A stretch of 11,577 nucleotides of DNA, from NCBI GenBank assembly GCA_937930275.1, contig CALGLM010000011.1:1-11577 (forward strand). The letters are read 5' to 3'. Under the pieces are notes generated by a model. It saw only the letters and a program-made list of their open reading frames with translations. It searched no databases and was not told the origin of the DNA. This document shows positions 1-5,962 of this stretch, one piece after another. The stretch's first letter is position 1. Each line of letters begins with the position of its first letter. The stretch comes from an uncultured Ignavibacteria bacterium. GTDB taxonomy: Bacteria > Bacteroidota > Ignavibacteria > Ignavibacteriales > Melioribacteraceae. The translations under genes and the position numbers were made by a program.

Positions 1-152
1 GCTCTTTTATTTGCGCTTAACGACCCCAATCCCTTGTTAATTGTAAATAAAGTATCATTATCTAAAACAATAGGATAAGAACCGTTATTGTTTTGAGGAA
101 TAATATTTGAAATCATTGAAAACATGATTACTATTAGTAATAATTTTTTCAA
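1..152 (-). CDS. N-terminus of a secreted/membrane protein, probably an MscS-type mechanosensitive channel (partial)
   Basis: Fifty codons are visible before the gene leaves the window at base 1. The product begins MKKLLLIVIMFSMISNIIPQ, a basic end followed by a hydrophobic stretch typical of a signal peptide, then a segment containing YPIVLDNDTLFTI and GLGSLSANKR. From memory, Bacteroidota MscS-family channels with a periplasmic N-terminal extension start with a similar pattern (P-V-x-x-D-G-D-T-L-F, then a G-x-F-S-A-E-E-R-A-like segment), which is the basis for the family guess; the pore domain is outside the window. I start it at TTG (150-152) because an AGGAGG Shine-Dalgarno lies just upstream. 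An in-frame ATG at 123-125 would cut the signal peptide. It lies 8 bases after the stop of the J-domain gene, so the two are probably cotranscribed. Confidence 0.55.
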   Translation of the reverse strand, partial: MKKLLLIVIMFSMISNIIPQNNNGSYPIVLDNDTLFTINKGLGSLSANKR

Positions 153-156
153 AGTT

Positions 157-162
157 CCTCCT
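157..162 (-). promoter_or_regulatory. Shine-Dalgarno AGGAGG that selects a TTG start
   Basis: On the minus strand AGGAGG is followed by four bases and then TTG (152-150). Its first two bases lie in the TAG stop codon of the upstream J-domain gene (163-161), so termination and re-initiation can be coupled. It is one of the strongest ribosome-binding sites in the window and supports the non-ATG start. Confidence 0.6.
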
Positions 163-1159
163 ACAAATTATATTTTTCTTTCAACCACGAATATGCTGCG
201 TTAATTTCTTTAGTTTTCATTTCGGCAAGTTCAATTATCTCTTCCCCCATTTTATTTACCTTATCAGGGTGATATTTTGCAATTGCCCGTAAATATTGTT
301 CTCTAATTTCTGCTTTCGTAATTTTCCCTTTTAGACCGAGCACTTTACCGTAATACCGTGCTTTTTCCTCTTCGCTTGCATTGGTCGGGTCAAATTCGTC
401 ATTATCAATGCGTCTTTTATTTTCTGCTCGTTCGTATCTATACTCATATCTTTCTTGTTTTTCATAGCGTTCGTATTTATAGTCGTTATACGAGCTTTTT
501 CGTTTATTTTGACCGTAGTAATATTTACCCACTACCGTTTTAACCCCTTGATATAAAGGAGATGATACTTCGCCTATTTCATTTAAATAGTCTAACATTA
601 AAAGATTTAAGAAATACCAATCTGTTCCCTTAATTGCCGAAGCATAATCAATAATATGTTTAATTACTTTTGGTTCGGGAAAGTTGGTCCTTAGCTTTTT
701 AACTTTGTTGTCATCCACAATAGGAGACATATAATCAAAAATAAAAGAAATCCATTTTTGGTCCGGTGCATGCAATATTATTCCGTATAAAAGCAAAAAG
801 TCACTATAAACACTAAACGGAGTATATTCTCCCACAAGCAATTTTGAATAACTTATACACTGTAATTTACCGTAAATTGTAAAAATAAACTCGTTTAACG
901 CTTGTTCCGTATCAAGTTCAAACCATTTAATAAACACAGTGTTTACTGCATTATATAAAAATACATTTTTAAATTCAATTGTTGAGCGGAAATTATGAAT
1001 AAGGTACGAACGGGAAAAATCATTCATTCCGTTTTGAACCGTACCTATTGCAGCCCAAATTTGGTTGTAAATTTCATCATATATATAATAGGCTTTTTCA
1101 TACTTACCTATTCCTGCCAAATGGTCAGCCACATCTCGCAGTTTTGTTATATCACCCAT
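161..1159 (-). CDS. C-terminal J-domain (DnaJ-like) cochaperone with helical N-terminal region
   Basis: The 332-residue protein has its J domain at the C-terminus (about 268-332), the reverse of classical DnaJ. It shows YYGKVLGLKGKITKAEIREQ, then YHPDK with the HPD tripeptide at 297-299 that stimulates Hsp70 ATPase, and a final helix with EINAAYSWLKEKY. No Gly/Phe region, zinc finger or DnaJ C-terminal substrate domain is present. Residues 1-210 look helical and soluble; the first 35 resemble a TPR helix pair (A-x-x-L-x-x-x-G-x-Y-x-x-A). A linker at about 213-250 is packed with Tyr, Arg, Glu and Lys (ten tyrosines from 213 to 242). No signal peptide or clear membrane helix is seen, so it is probably cytoplasmic. 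The J domain is secure; the partner and client are unknown. It lies 67 bases downstream of the SpmA-SpmB gene and directly before the channel-like gene. Confidence 0.85.
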   Translation of the reverse strand: MGDITKLRDVADHLAGIGKYEKAYYIYDEIYNQIWAAIGTVQNGMNDFSRSYLIHNFRSTIEFKNVFLYNAVNTVFIKWFELDTEQALNEFIFTIYGKLQCISYSKLLVGEYTPFSVYSDFLLLYGIILHAPDQKWISFIFDYMSPIVDDNKVKKLRTNFPEPKVIKHIIDYASAIKGTDWYFLNLLMLDYLNEIGEVSSPLYQGVKTVVGKYYYGQNKRKSSYNDYKYERYEKQERYEYRYERAENKRRIDNDEFDPTNASEEEKARYYGKVLGLKGKITKAEIREQYLRAIAKYHPDKVNKMGEEIIELAEMKTKEINAAYSWLKEKYNL

Positions 1160-1226
1160 TAATCTCTATCTTTATTTATTAACTTTTTAATGTACTAAAA
1201 AATATATAAAAATAAAACAGAAAAAG

Positions 1227-2819
1227 TTACATGGCAAACAGTAATCTGACAATAAATATTGCGGCTATAAAACCAAATAAATCCGAAAGCAGTCCGGCAG
1301 CTAAAGCATACCGAGTTTTTTTAATATTTACCGCTCCAAAATATACGGCTAATACAAAAAAAGTTGTTTCGGTACTTCCAAACATAGTAGAAGCCAATAT
1401 ACCTATAAAAGAATCCGAGCCGTAAGTTTTCATAATTTCAGCTAAAATACCCAACGACCCACTTCCCGATAAAGGTCTCATTAATGCCATAGGAACAACT
1501 TCGGGCGGCATCCCTATTAACGTTGTTATCGGTTTAAGAACATAAATCAACACGTCCATTGCACCACCAGTCCTAAATATTCCTATTGCCACCAATATAG
1601 CCACCAAATAAGGAATAATTGTTACCGCAATCTGAAAACCTTCTTTAGCTCCTTCTATAAAAGTTTCGTATATTTTTACTTTTTTGATTACCCCTATTAA
1701 AACAAACGTTCCTATTAATGCCGGTATTGCAATAATGGAAATAACCTGAATAACAGATTTAAAGATATCTCCGCTAATATATGCACTTATAAAACCAATT
1801 GCTCCCCAATAATATAGTTGATAAATTACAATAATAATTATTGAAAACCCTATATACTTTTTGTATCCGTTTTTTATTCTTAATAAAGCTTCGCTAAATG
1901 AAGCAGGAAAATTTTGAAATAGTTTTACTAAAAAAACACCTCCCAAAGTTGCACAAAACGAGCCAAACATTGTAGTTCCTATTATTATTGCGGGTTGACT
2001 GCTTCCCATTGCAGCCCTTAATGCAATTGCTGTAGCCGGCATTAAAGCAAAACTTGCCGTATTTAACACTAAAAACATGCACATTGCATCTGTTGCCGTA
2101 TCTTTTTTATCATTTAGTGTATTTAGCTCTTCCATTGCTTTAATACCAAACGGAGTGGCAGCGTTTCCCAGACCTAAAAAAGTGGCTGAAAGATTCATAA
2201 TTATTGCACCGATTGCCGGATGATCGGCGGGAACAGTCGGAAATAGATATCTCATTACCGGTTTTGCAAGTAGTGACAAATGTTTAATTAACCCGCTTTC
2301 TTCCGCAATTTTCATTATTCCCAACCAAAGAGCCATAATTCCGATTAGTCCTAAAACAATTTCAACGGCAGTATTTGCAAAATTTAAAGCCGATGAAGTT
2401 ATTTCTTTCATCTTTACAAAAGAAACTTTTTCGGGTTGCAAAATTCCGAAATATCTTCCGTTTTTTTCGCTTTTATTTAATATAATATTTGCTTCTATAT
2501 CATCTTCTTTACCCGTAACGGCTGCAATTACCTTTAATTCGTCTTTAAGCTCAGTATTACTCTCTATCAATATTTTTTGAGCTCTCTTCAAGGTATCTAA
2601 TTTTGTTAATACCTTAAATTTAATATCGTTGTTTACAGTGCCCGAAAATAGTTTGTTGTACGTTTTAGTCGTAATTTCTATATTATAGCCGTTATTATCT
2701 TTTATAATTTCACACGCAATTTTTTTATCATATTTGCCTTTATAACTATCCGTTAAATCAACGGTTAAAGCCGAGCCTATACCCAACACAATTAAAAATA
2801 ACCATACATAATTAAGCAT
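1227..2819 (-). CDS. Fused SpmA-SpmB (nucleoside-recognition/Gate domain) membrane protein with an inserted domain
   Basis: This 530-residue integral membrane protein joins the two spore-maturation proteins SpmA and SpmB. The SpmA half has the first helix (1-20), a second at about 145-170 ending MALWLGIMKIAEESG, and GLGNAATPFGIKAMEELN (216-233). The SpmB half has MRPLSGSGSLGILAEI (447-462), FGSTETTFFVLAVYFG (480-495) and a final helix at about 505-528. I count about ten hydrophobic segments. Both halves belong to the nucleoside-recognition (Gate) family, whose substrate is not established; fused forms are common in non-sporulating Bacteroidota, so this does not imply sporulation. Residues about 22-138 form a soluble, lysine-rich insertion between the first and second helices that I do not expect in a standard SpmA. 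The start is the only early ATG, and a good promoter lies just upstream. The gene is divergent from the DUF2892 gene. Confidence 0.88.
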   Translation of the reverse strand: MLNYVWLFLIVLGIGSALTVDLTDSYKGKYDKKIACEIIKDNNGYNIEITTKTYNKLFSGTVNNDIKFKVLTKLDTLKRAQKILIESNTELKDELKVIAAVTGKEDDIEANIILNKSEKNGRYFGILQPEKVSFVKMKEITSSALNFANTAVEIVLGLIGIMALWLGIMKIAEESGLIKHLSLLAKPVMRYLFPTVPADHPAIGAIIMNLSATFLGLGNAATPFGIKAMEELNTLNDKKDTATDAMCMFLVLNTASFALMPATAIALRAAMGSSQPAIIIGTTMFGSFCATLGGVFLVKLFQNFPASFSEALLRIKNGYKKYIGFSIIIIVIYQLYYWGAIGFISAYISGDIFKSVIQVISIIAIPALIGTFVLIGVIKKVKIYETFIEGAKEGFQIAVTIIPYLVAILVAIGIFRTGGAMDVLIYVLKPITTLIGMPPEVVPMALMRPLSGSGSLGILAEIMKTYGSDSFIGILASTMFGSTETTFFVLAVYFGAVNIKKTRYALAAGLLSDLFGFIAAIFIVRLLFAM

Positions 2820-2841
2820 TAATCATCCGTATCTTTTTATA

Positions 2842-2872
2842 CAAAATTACGGTTAATAATAATTTTATTCAA
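2842..2872 (-). promoter_or_regulatory. Predicted Bacteroidota-type promoter of the SpmA-SpmB gene
   Basis: Read on the minus strand, TTGAAT (2872-2867) is followed by 17 bases and then TAATTTTG (2849-2842), an exact match to the Bacteroidota -7 consensus TAnnTTTG. Transcription would begin near 2835, giving a leader of about 15 bases before the ATG at 2819. This is from pattern alone, in A+T-rich DNA where weak matches are common. Confidence 0.5.
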
Positions 2873-2924
2873 TAAAAAACTTTTTTAACATTTTATTTGT
2901 TTATAATAAAAACGGAGAACAAAA

Positions 2925-3131
2925 ATGGAAAAGAACGTTGGCGGTTTCGATAAAATTGTAAGAATTATTTTAGGCGTTGCAATAATTATTGCCGGAATTG
3001 TTTTTAACAGTTGGTGGGGCTTAATAGGTATCATCCCTCTTGCAACGGGACTTTTTGGCAGATGCGGTTTATACTGTCCGCTTGGCATTAATACCTGCAA
3101 AATTGATCCGAATAATAATAAAGAGAAATAG
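2925..3131 (+). CDS. Small DUF2892-type (YgaP-like) inner-membrane protein
   Basis: The 68-residue protein starts MEKNVGGFDKIVRIILGVA, which matches the usual DUF2892 opening (K-N-x-G-x-x-D-x-x-x-R-x-x-x-G). Two membrane helices follow at about 12-27 and 30-45, with a short WWGLIG turn. The C-terminus GRCGLYCPLGINTC carries cysteines at 47, 51 and 58. DUF2892 modules occur alone or attached to rhodanese domains such as E. coli YgaP; their role is unclear, and cysteines at the membrane edge suggest sulfur or redox handling, which is inference. The ATG is well placed, with GGAG at 2914-2917 seven bases upstream. A TATAAT lies at 2902-2907 but no good -35 is seen. It is the only plus-strand gene in the interior of the window and is followed by a long repeat-rich gap. 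Confidence 0.82.
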   Translation: MEKNVGGFDKIVRIILGVAIIIAGIVFNSWWGLIGIIPLATGLFGRCGLYCPLGINTCKIDPNNNKEK

Positions 3132-3150
3132 TATATAATATTTGTTTATT

Positions 3151-3166
3151 ACTATCTTACGATAGT
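3151..3166. repeat. Perfect hairpin ACTATC-TTAC-GATAGT
   Basis: Six-base perfect arms flank a four-base loop, 19 bases after the stop codon of the DUF2892 gene. No T-run follows on either strand, so it is not a standard intrinsic terminator, although it could protect or end the transcript. Confidence 0.5.
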
Positions 3167-3203
3167 GTCAATTAAGTGTTACTATATTTTTAATTGTTTT
3201 TAT

Positions 3204-3233
3204 TTACCGCTATTTTCAAATAGTTGCCGGTAA
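3204..3233. repeat. Two-part hairpin TTACCG...CGGTAA with inner CTATTT/AAATAG stem
   Basis: An outer six-base stem (3204-3209 with 3228-3233) and an inner six-base stem (3210-3215 with 3218-3223) are separated on one side by a four-base bulge, TTGC. A T-rich tract begins about ten bases later at 3240. It may be a degenerate terminator for the DUF2892 gene, but spacing and bulge are poor for that. Confidence 0.45.
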
Positions 3234-3256
3234 GCTATATTTTTTAGGGTTTTTTT

Positions 3257-3276
3257 CAATTATCTAAAGATAGTTG
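3257..3276. repeat. Hairpin CAATTATC-TAAA-GATAGTTG
   Basis: Eight-base arms pair with one G-T mismatch (a wobble in RNA). Its right half GATAGTTGCAATT resembles GATAGTGTCAATT at 3161-3173 and shares ATAGTTGC with 3221-3228, so the three hairpins in this stretch look related. Confidence 0.45.
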
Positions 3277-3320
3277 CAATTTAAAGTAATGATAAATAAT
3301 ATGCATTTTTTTATCAATTC

Positions 3321-3365
3321 GGGACTGTATCAAAAGTTTAAAAAAAGCATCAAAAATACAGCCCC
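3321..3365. mobile_element. 45-base MITE-like element with IS-type terminal inverted repeats
   Basis: The element begins GGGACTGTATCAAAAG and ends ATACAGCCCC; the outer ten bases are inverted copies with one mismatch (9 of 10). The interior is A-rich and has no coding capacity. The GGGACTGT-TCAAAAG style of end resembles, from memory, the termini of IS1182-like and related insertion sequences. The flanks AATTC (3316-3320) and GAATT (3367-3371) extend the symmetry. It could be a fossil left by internal deletion of an insertion sequence, or simply a stem-loop; no transposase is present in the window. Confidence 0.4.
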
Positions 3366-3411
3366 CGAATTTATTACCCTTCATTTTACATACATCACAT
3401 AAAAATCAGCT

Positions 3412-3502
3412 AATTCCGTAGGAATGTTTTAATAATAGATAAAGAAAAGTAAAATTAACAAGAACTCGCTTGCAAGTGAATTAATAATTTCCTACGGGAA
3501 TT
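3412..3502. repeat. REP/BIME-like nested palindromic element
   Basis: The outer arms AATTCCGTAGGAA (3412-3424) and TTCCTACGGGAATT (3489-3502) are inverted copies apart from one extra G. The left arm is itself palindromic (ATTCC-GTA-GGAAT). Between them sits TCGCTTGCAAGTGA (3466-3479), a palindrome around CTTGCAAG with one G-T pair. The G+C-richer, symmetrical arms stand out from the A+T-rich surroundings. This layout is that of short interspersed palindromic units; genome-wide copy number cannot be judged here. Confidence 0.45.
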
Positions 3503-3506
3503 TTAA

Positions 3507-3522
3507 ATTACATTAGTGTAAT
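3507..3522. repeat. Perfect hairpin ATTACA-TTAG-TGTAAT
   Basis: Six-base perfect arms and a four-base loop lie directly beside the REP-like element and may belong to the same unit. No T-run follows immediately. Confidence 0.4.
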
Positions 3523-3541
3523 ATTTAACATTTTTCTGACC

Positions 3542-3563
3542 CGTTATTATAAAGATGATAACG
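3542..3563. repeat. Hairpin CGTTATTAT-AAAG-ATGATAACG
   Basis: Nine-base arms with a single G-T pair flank a four-base loop. It lies about 90 bases beyond the end of the exporter operon on the minus strand. It could mark the 3' end of that transcript, but it lacks the T-run of an intrinsic terminator. Confidence 0.45.
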
Positions 3564-3591
3564 AATAGGAACTCAAGACTCGGCACTTATT

Positions 3592-3619
3592 CAACCTTTA
3601 ACCTTCAACATTTAATATT
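3592..3619. repeat. Degenerate tandem heptamer array (YAACCTT)
   Basis: CAACCTT, TAACCTT and CAACATT follow one another without a break, and a fourth more decayed unit TAATATT follows. Heptamer arrays of this kind occur between genes in many bacteria and usually arise by replication slippage. Confidence 0.4.
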
Positions 3620-3653
3620 ATTTTTTGTGTTTATTTCACTCGCCCTTATAATT

Positions 3654-4784
3654 TTACTCAAGTTTCTTTCTAAATCCTTTTATACTTAATGTTAATATAA
3701 CCACCCCCATTATTGTCAAAATTAAAAGTTCTTTCCATAGTTCGGCAAAGCCAATACCTTTTAATATTATACCTCTAATTATTGTCATAAAATATCTTAA
3801 AGGTATAATGTAAGTTACCGTTCTTATAACAACCGGCATATTTTCAATAGGAAACGAAAAGCCTGACAAAAAAATCATCGGCATCATCAGTCCAAAAATT
3901 GATAACATCATTGCCTGCTGCTGTGTTCTTGAATATATTGAAATAAACAAACCCAAACCGAGTAAGTTTAATATAAATATACCCGAGCTAAAAAACAAAA
4001 AAATTATACTTCCTCTTACTTGTATATTAAAAACCACCCTCATTACAGTAATAACAATAATTATAGATATGAAACCCAACAATGCAAAAGGGACCAGTTT
4101 ACCAATTATCATCTGATATGGTTTTATCGGTGATACAATAAGCTGTTCAAGAGTACCAATCTCCTTTTCTTTAACAATTGCAAGTGAAGTTAAAAGTAGC
4201 GTAATAATCATTAAAAGCAATCCCACAATACCCGGAACCATAAAATTACGAGTTTTTAATTCGGGATTGTACCATACCCGAACTTCGGCTTCAAGTTTGG
4301 GCAAAGTTTCAATTTTTATACCACGTTTGTTAATAAATTCAAGATTAAGCTTTCCTGCATAATTAATTACTACAGATTGTAAATAGCCCCCGGCAATTCC
4401 CGATTTATTTCCGTCCGAACCGTCAAAAATAGCTTGTACAGTAGCAGGTCTGTTTAAATTTACATTTTTTTCAAAATCTTTTGGTATTACTATTGCAACA
4501 AGCGCTTTGTTTTTATCAATTAAATCTGTTAAATCTTCGTAATTATTTACATAATTAACAATAGTAAAATAACCGGATTTTTCAAAATTTCTTATAAAGT
4601 CAGCCGACTCATTGCTTTTATCTTTATCAAAAACAATTGTATATACCGTATTAACATCCATATTTGCTGCATAACCTAAAAATATTAACTGCACTACCGG
4701 AGCAATTAAAATTATTACAAACATTTTTGGGTCGCGCACAAACTGTAAAAATTCTTTTTTTATAAAAACCAATATTGTATTCAT
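3654..4784 (-). CDS. ABC-2 type permease of the exporter, second (YbhR-like)
   Basis: The 376-residue permease is the last gene of the operon. It has the ABC2_membrane_3 layout: a short cytoplasmic N-terminus with KKEFLQFVRDPKMF (9-22), one helix at about 22-41, a large extracytoplasmic domain to about 180, then five helices. Family landmarks are the motif VKEKEIGTLEQLIVSPI (204-220), which couples to the ATPase, and FLSGFSFPIENMP (305-317). The extracytoplasmic domain carries FDGSDGN (120-126), also present in slightly different form in the other permease. The two permeases are clearly related but far from identical, so they most likely form a heterodimer served by the two ATPases encoded upstream. 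The gene starts 41 bases after the preceding permease, the widest gap in the operon. YbhR or YbhS is the nearest E. coli counterpart, so the exact pairing is uncertain. Confidence 0.88.
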   Translation of the reverse strand: MNTILVFIKKEFLQFVRDPKMFVIILIAPVVQLIFLGYAANMDVNTVYTIVFDKDKSNESADFIRNFEKSGYFTIVNYVNNYEDLTDLIDKNKALVAIVIPKDFEKNVNLNRPATVQAIFDGSDGNKSGIAGGYLQSVVINYAGKLNLEFINKRGIKIETLPKLEAEVRVWYNPELKTRNFMVPGIVGLLLMIITLLLTSLAIVKEKEIGTLEQLIVSPIKPYQMIIGKLVPFALLGFISIIIVITVMRVVFNIQVRGSIIFLFFSSGIFILNLLGLGLFISIYSRTQQQAMMLSIFGLMMPMIFLSGFSFPIENMPVVIRTVTYIIPLRYFMTIIRGIILKGIGFAELWKELLILTIMGVVILTLSIKGFRKKLE

Positions 4785-4825
4785 TATATTAATCCAATTT
4801 AAATTAATGTATAGTATAAATTAAC

Positions 4826-5962
4826 TTATGCAAGCTTTTTTTTCCTATAATCAAAAAGTGCCGCTAAACTCATAAATACAATAAAAAATATTAATAAATA
4901 TACAAGTTGCATATAAAAAGCATTTAAGCCTACTCCTTTTAATATTATACCCCGTAATGCTATAATATAGAATTTTACCGGTGTTATATTAGTTAATATT
5001 TGTACTAAATACGGCATGCTATCTATCGGGAATATAAATCCTGATAATATTACAGAAGGAAGCATTGATACGAACGTTGCCATTGTAAAAGCAAGTTGCT
5101 GTGTTTCCGCAATAACCGAAATAAATATACCGATACTTAAAGATGCCATTAAAAATATTATTGTTGAAAGCAGCAAAAGCCAATAACTTCCGTTTACTTT
5201 TACGTCAAAAAATATATATCCGGCAACAAGAACAAAAACTGCATTGAATAATGCCAGTACAAAATAAGGAAGTGATTTTCCGACTAACAATTCAATTATT
5301 CTTACCGATGAAACATTAATCTGTTCAATTGTACCTCTTTCTTTTTCTCGTACCAACGATAAGGATACGCTAATTATTGCTGTTATTACTAAAATAAGAC
5401 CTATTAAACCGGGTATTAAAAATTTAGATGATTCTTGTTCGGGATTAAACCAATACTTTGGCTCGAACTTAAAGTTTTCTTTAACCTGCATTCCCGTTTT
5501 ATTTAATATTTCCAAATTTAACTTCAATCCATACGATTGAATAGCAGCAGTAAAATAATTTTTAATAATTTGAGCCGTATTACCGTCAACACCGTCAATT
5601 AATACTTGAACCTTTATAGGATTATTTTTTGAGTATATATCTTTTTCAAAGTTTTCGGGAATAATAACTACGGCTTGCGCAATTTTTTCGTCCAACAAAT
5701 ATTTTACTTCGCTATCTTTACTAATATATCCAATTAAATCAAAATACTCCGAGTTAATTGTTTCTTCAATTAACTTTTTGCTTTTCTCCGAATTATCTTT
5801 ATCAAATATTACCGTTTTAACGTGATGAACGTCAAAATCAACTGCATATCCAAATATTATAAGCAAAAACGCCGGAAAACCCAATAATATCGCAAGCATT
5901 TTTTTATCACGTAATATTTGTTTAATTTCTTTTTTTGTAACAGCTAAAAGTCTATTTAACAT
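4826..5962 (-). CDS. ABC-2 type permease of the exporter, first (YbhS-like)
   Basis: I start this 378-residue permease at 5962 rather than at the upstream in-frame ATG at 5998. The product then begins MLNRLLAVTKKEIKQILRDK, as usual for the family, and AGGAG (5974-5970) sits seven bases upstream. One helix at about 23-42 is followed by a large extracytoplasmic domain with IDGVDGN (122-128), then five helices. The coupling motif VREKERGTIEQINVSS is at 204-219 and LSGFIFPIDSMP at 306-317. It overlaps the end of the ATPase 2 gene by 11 bases in another frame, so translation of the two is probably coupled. With the other permease it should form the inner-membrane channel of a drug or small-molecule exporter; the substrate cannot be read from sequence. 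Confidence 0.88.
   Translation of the reverse strand: MLNRLLAVTKKEIKQILRDKKMLAILLGFPAFLLIIFGYAVDFDVHHVKTVIFDKDNSEKSKKLIEETINSEYFDLIGYISKDSEVKYLLDEKIAQAVVIIPENFEKDIYSKNNPIKVQVLIDGVDGNTAQIIKNYFTAAIQSYGLKLNLEILNKTGMQVKENFKFEPKYWFNPEQESSKFLIPGLIGLILVITAIISVSLSLVREKERGTIEQINVSSVRIIELLVGKSLPYFVLALFNAVFVLVAGYIFFDVKVNGSYWLLLLSTIIFLMASLSIGIFISVIAETQQLAFTMATFVSMLPSVILSGFIFPIDSMPYLVQILTNITPVKFYIIALRGIILKGVGLNAFYMQLVYLLIFFIVFMSLAALFDYRKKKLA

Larger units (their letters stand above)
3132..3653. other. Convergent, gene-free intergenic region rich in short palindromes
   Basis: This region separates the end of the plus-strand DUF2892 gene from the end of the minus-strand exporter operon. I find no convincing coding frame, tRNA or typical hairpin-plus-T-run terminator. 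It contains the separate repeat elements listed individually below. The concentration of palindromes compared with the other short intergenic gaps suggests a landing site for small non-coding repeats, or structured 3' ends of the two facing transcripts. Confidence 0.6.

Noticed and set aside
1180..1229. Nine-base inverted repeat TAACTTTTT ... AAAAAGTTA between the SpmA-SpmB and J-domain genes, considered as a terminator
   Set aside because: The arms are almost all A/T, are 32 bases apart and have no G+C stem. Such matches are expected by chance in this A+T-rich spacer.
358..2082. Open frames at 358-543 (+), 1231-1425 (+) and 1894-2082 (-)
   Set aside because: All lie inside the J-domain or SpmA-SpmB genes in other frames and have no domain or supporting start signal.
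1227..2819. Evidence of sporulation from SpmA/SpmB similarity
   Set aside because: Fused SpmA-SpmB proteins are found in non-sporulating Gram-negative bacteria, and nothing else in the window relates to sporulation.
2885..3100. A 71-codon minus-strand open frame opposite the DUF2892 gene
   Set aside because: It lies almost wholly antisense to a recognisable family member with a good ribosome-binding site, and its own sequence shows no domain.
3132..3653. A CRISPR array or RNA gene in the long intergenic region
   Set aside because: The repeats are short, differ from one another and are irregularly spaced, with no uniform spacers. No tRNA or rRNA-like fold could be traced.
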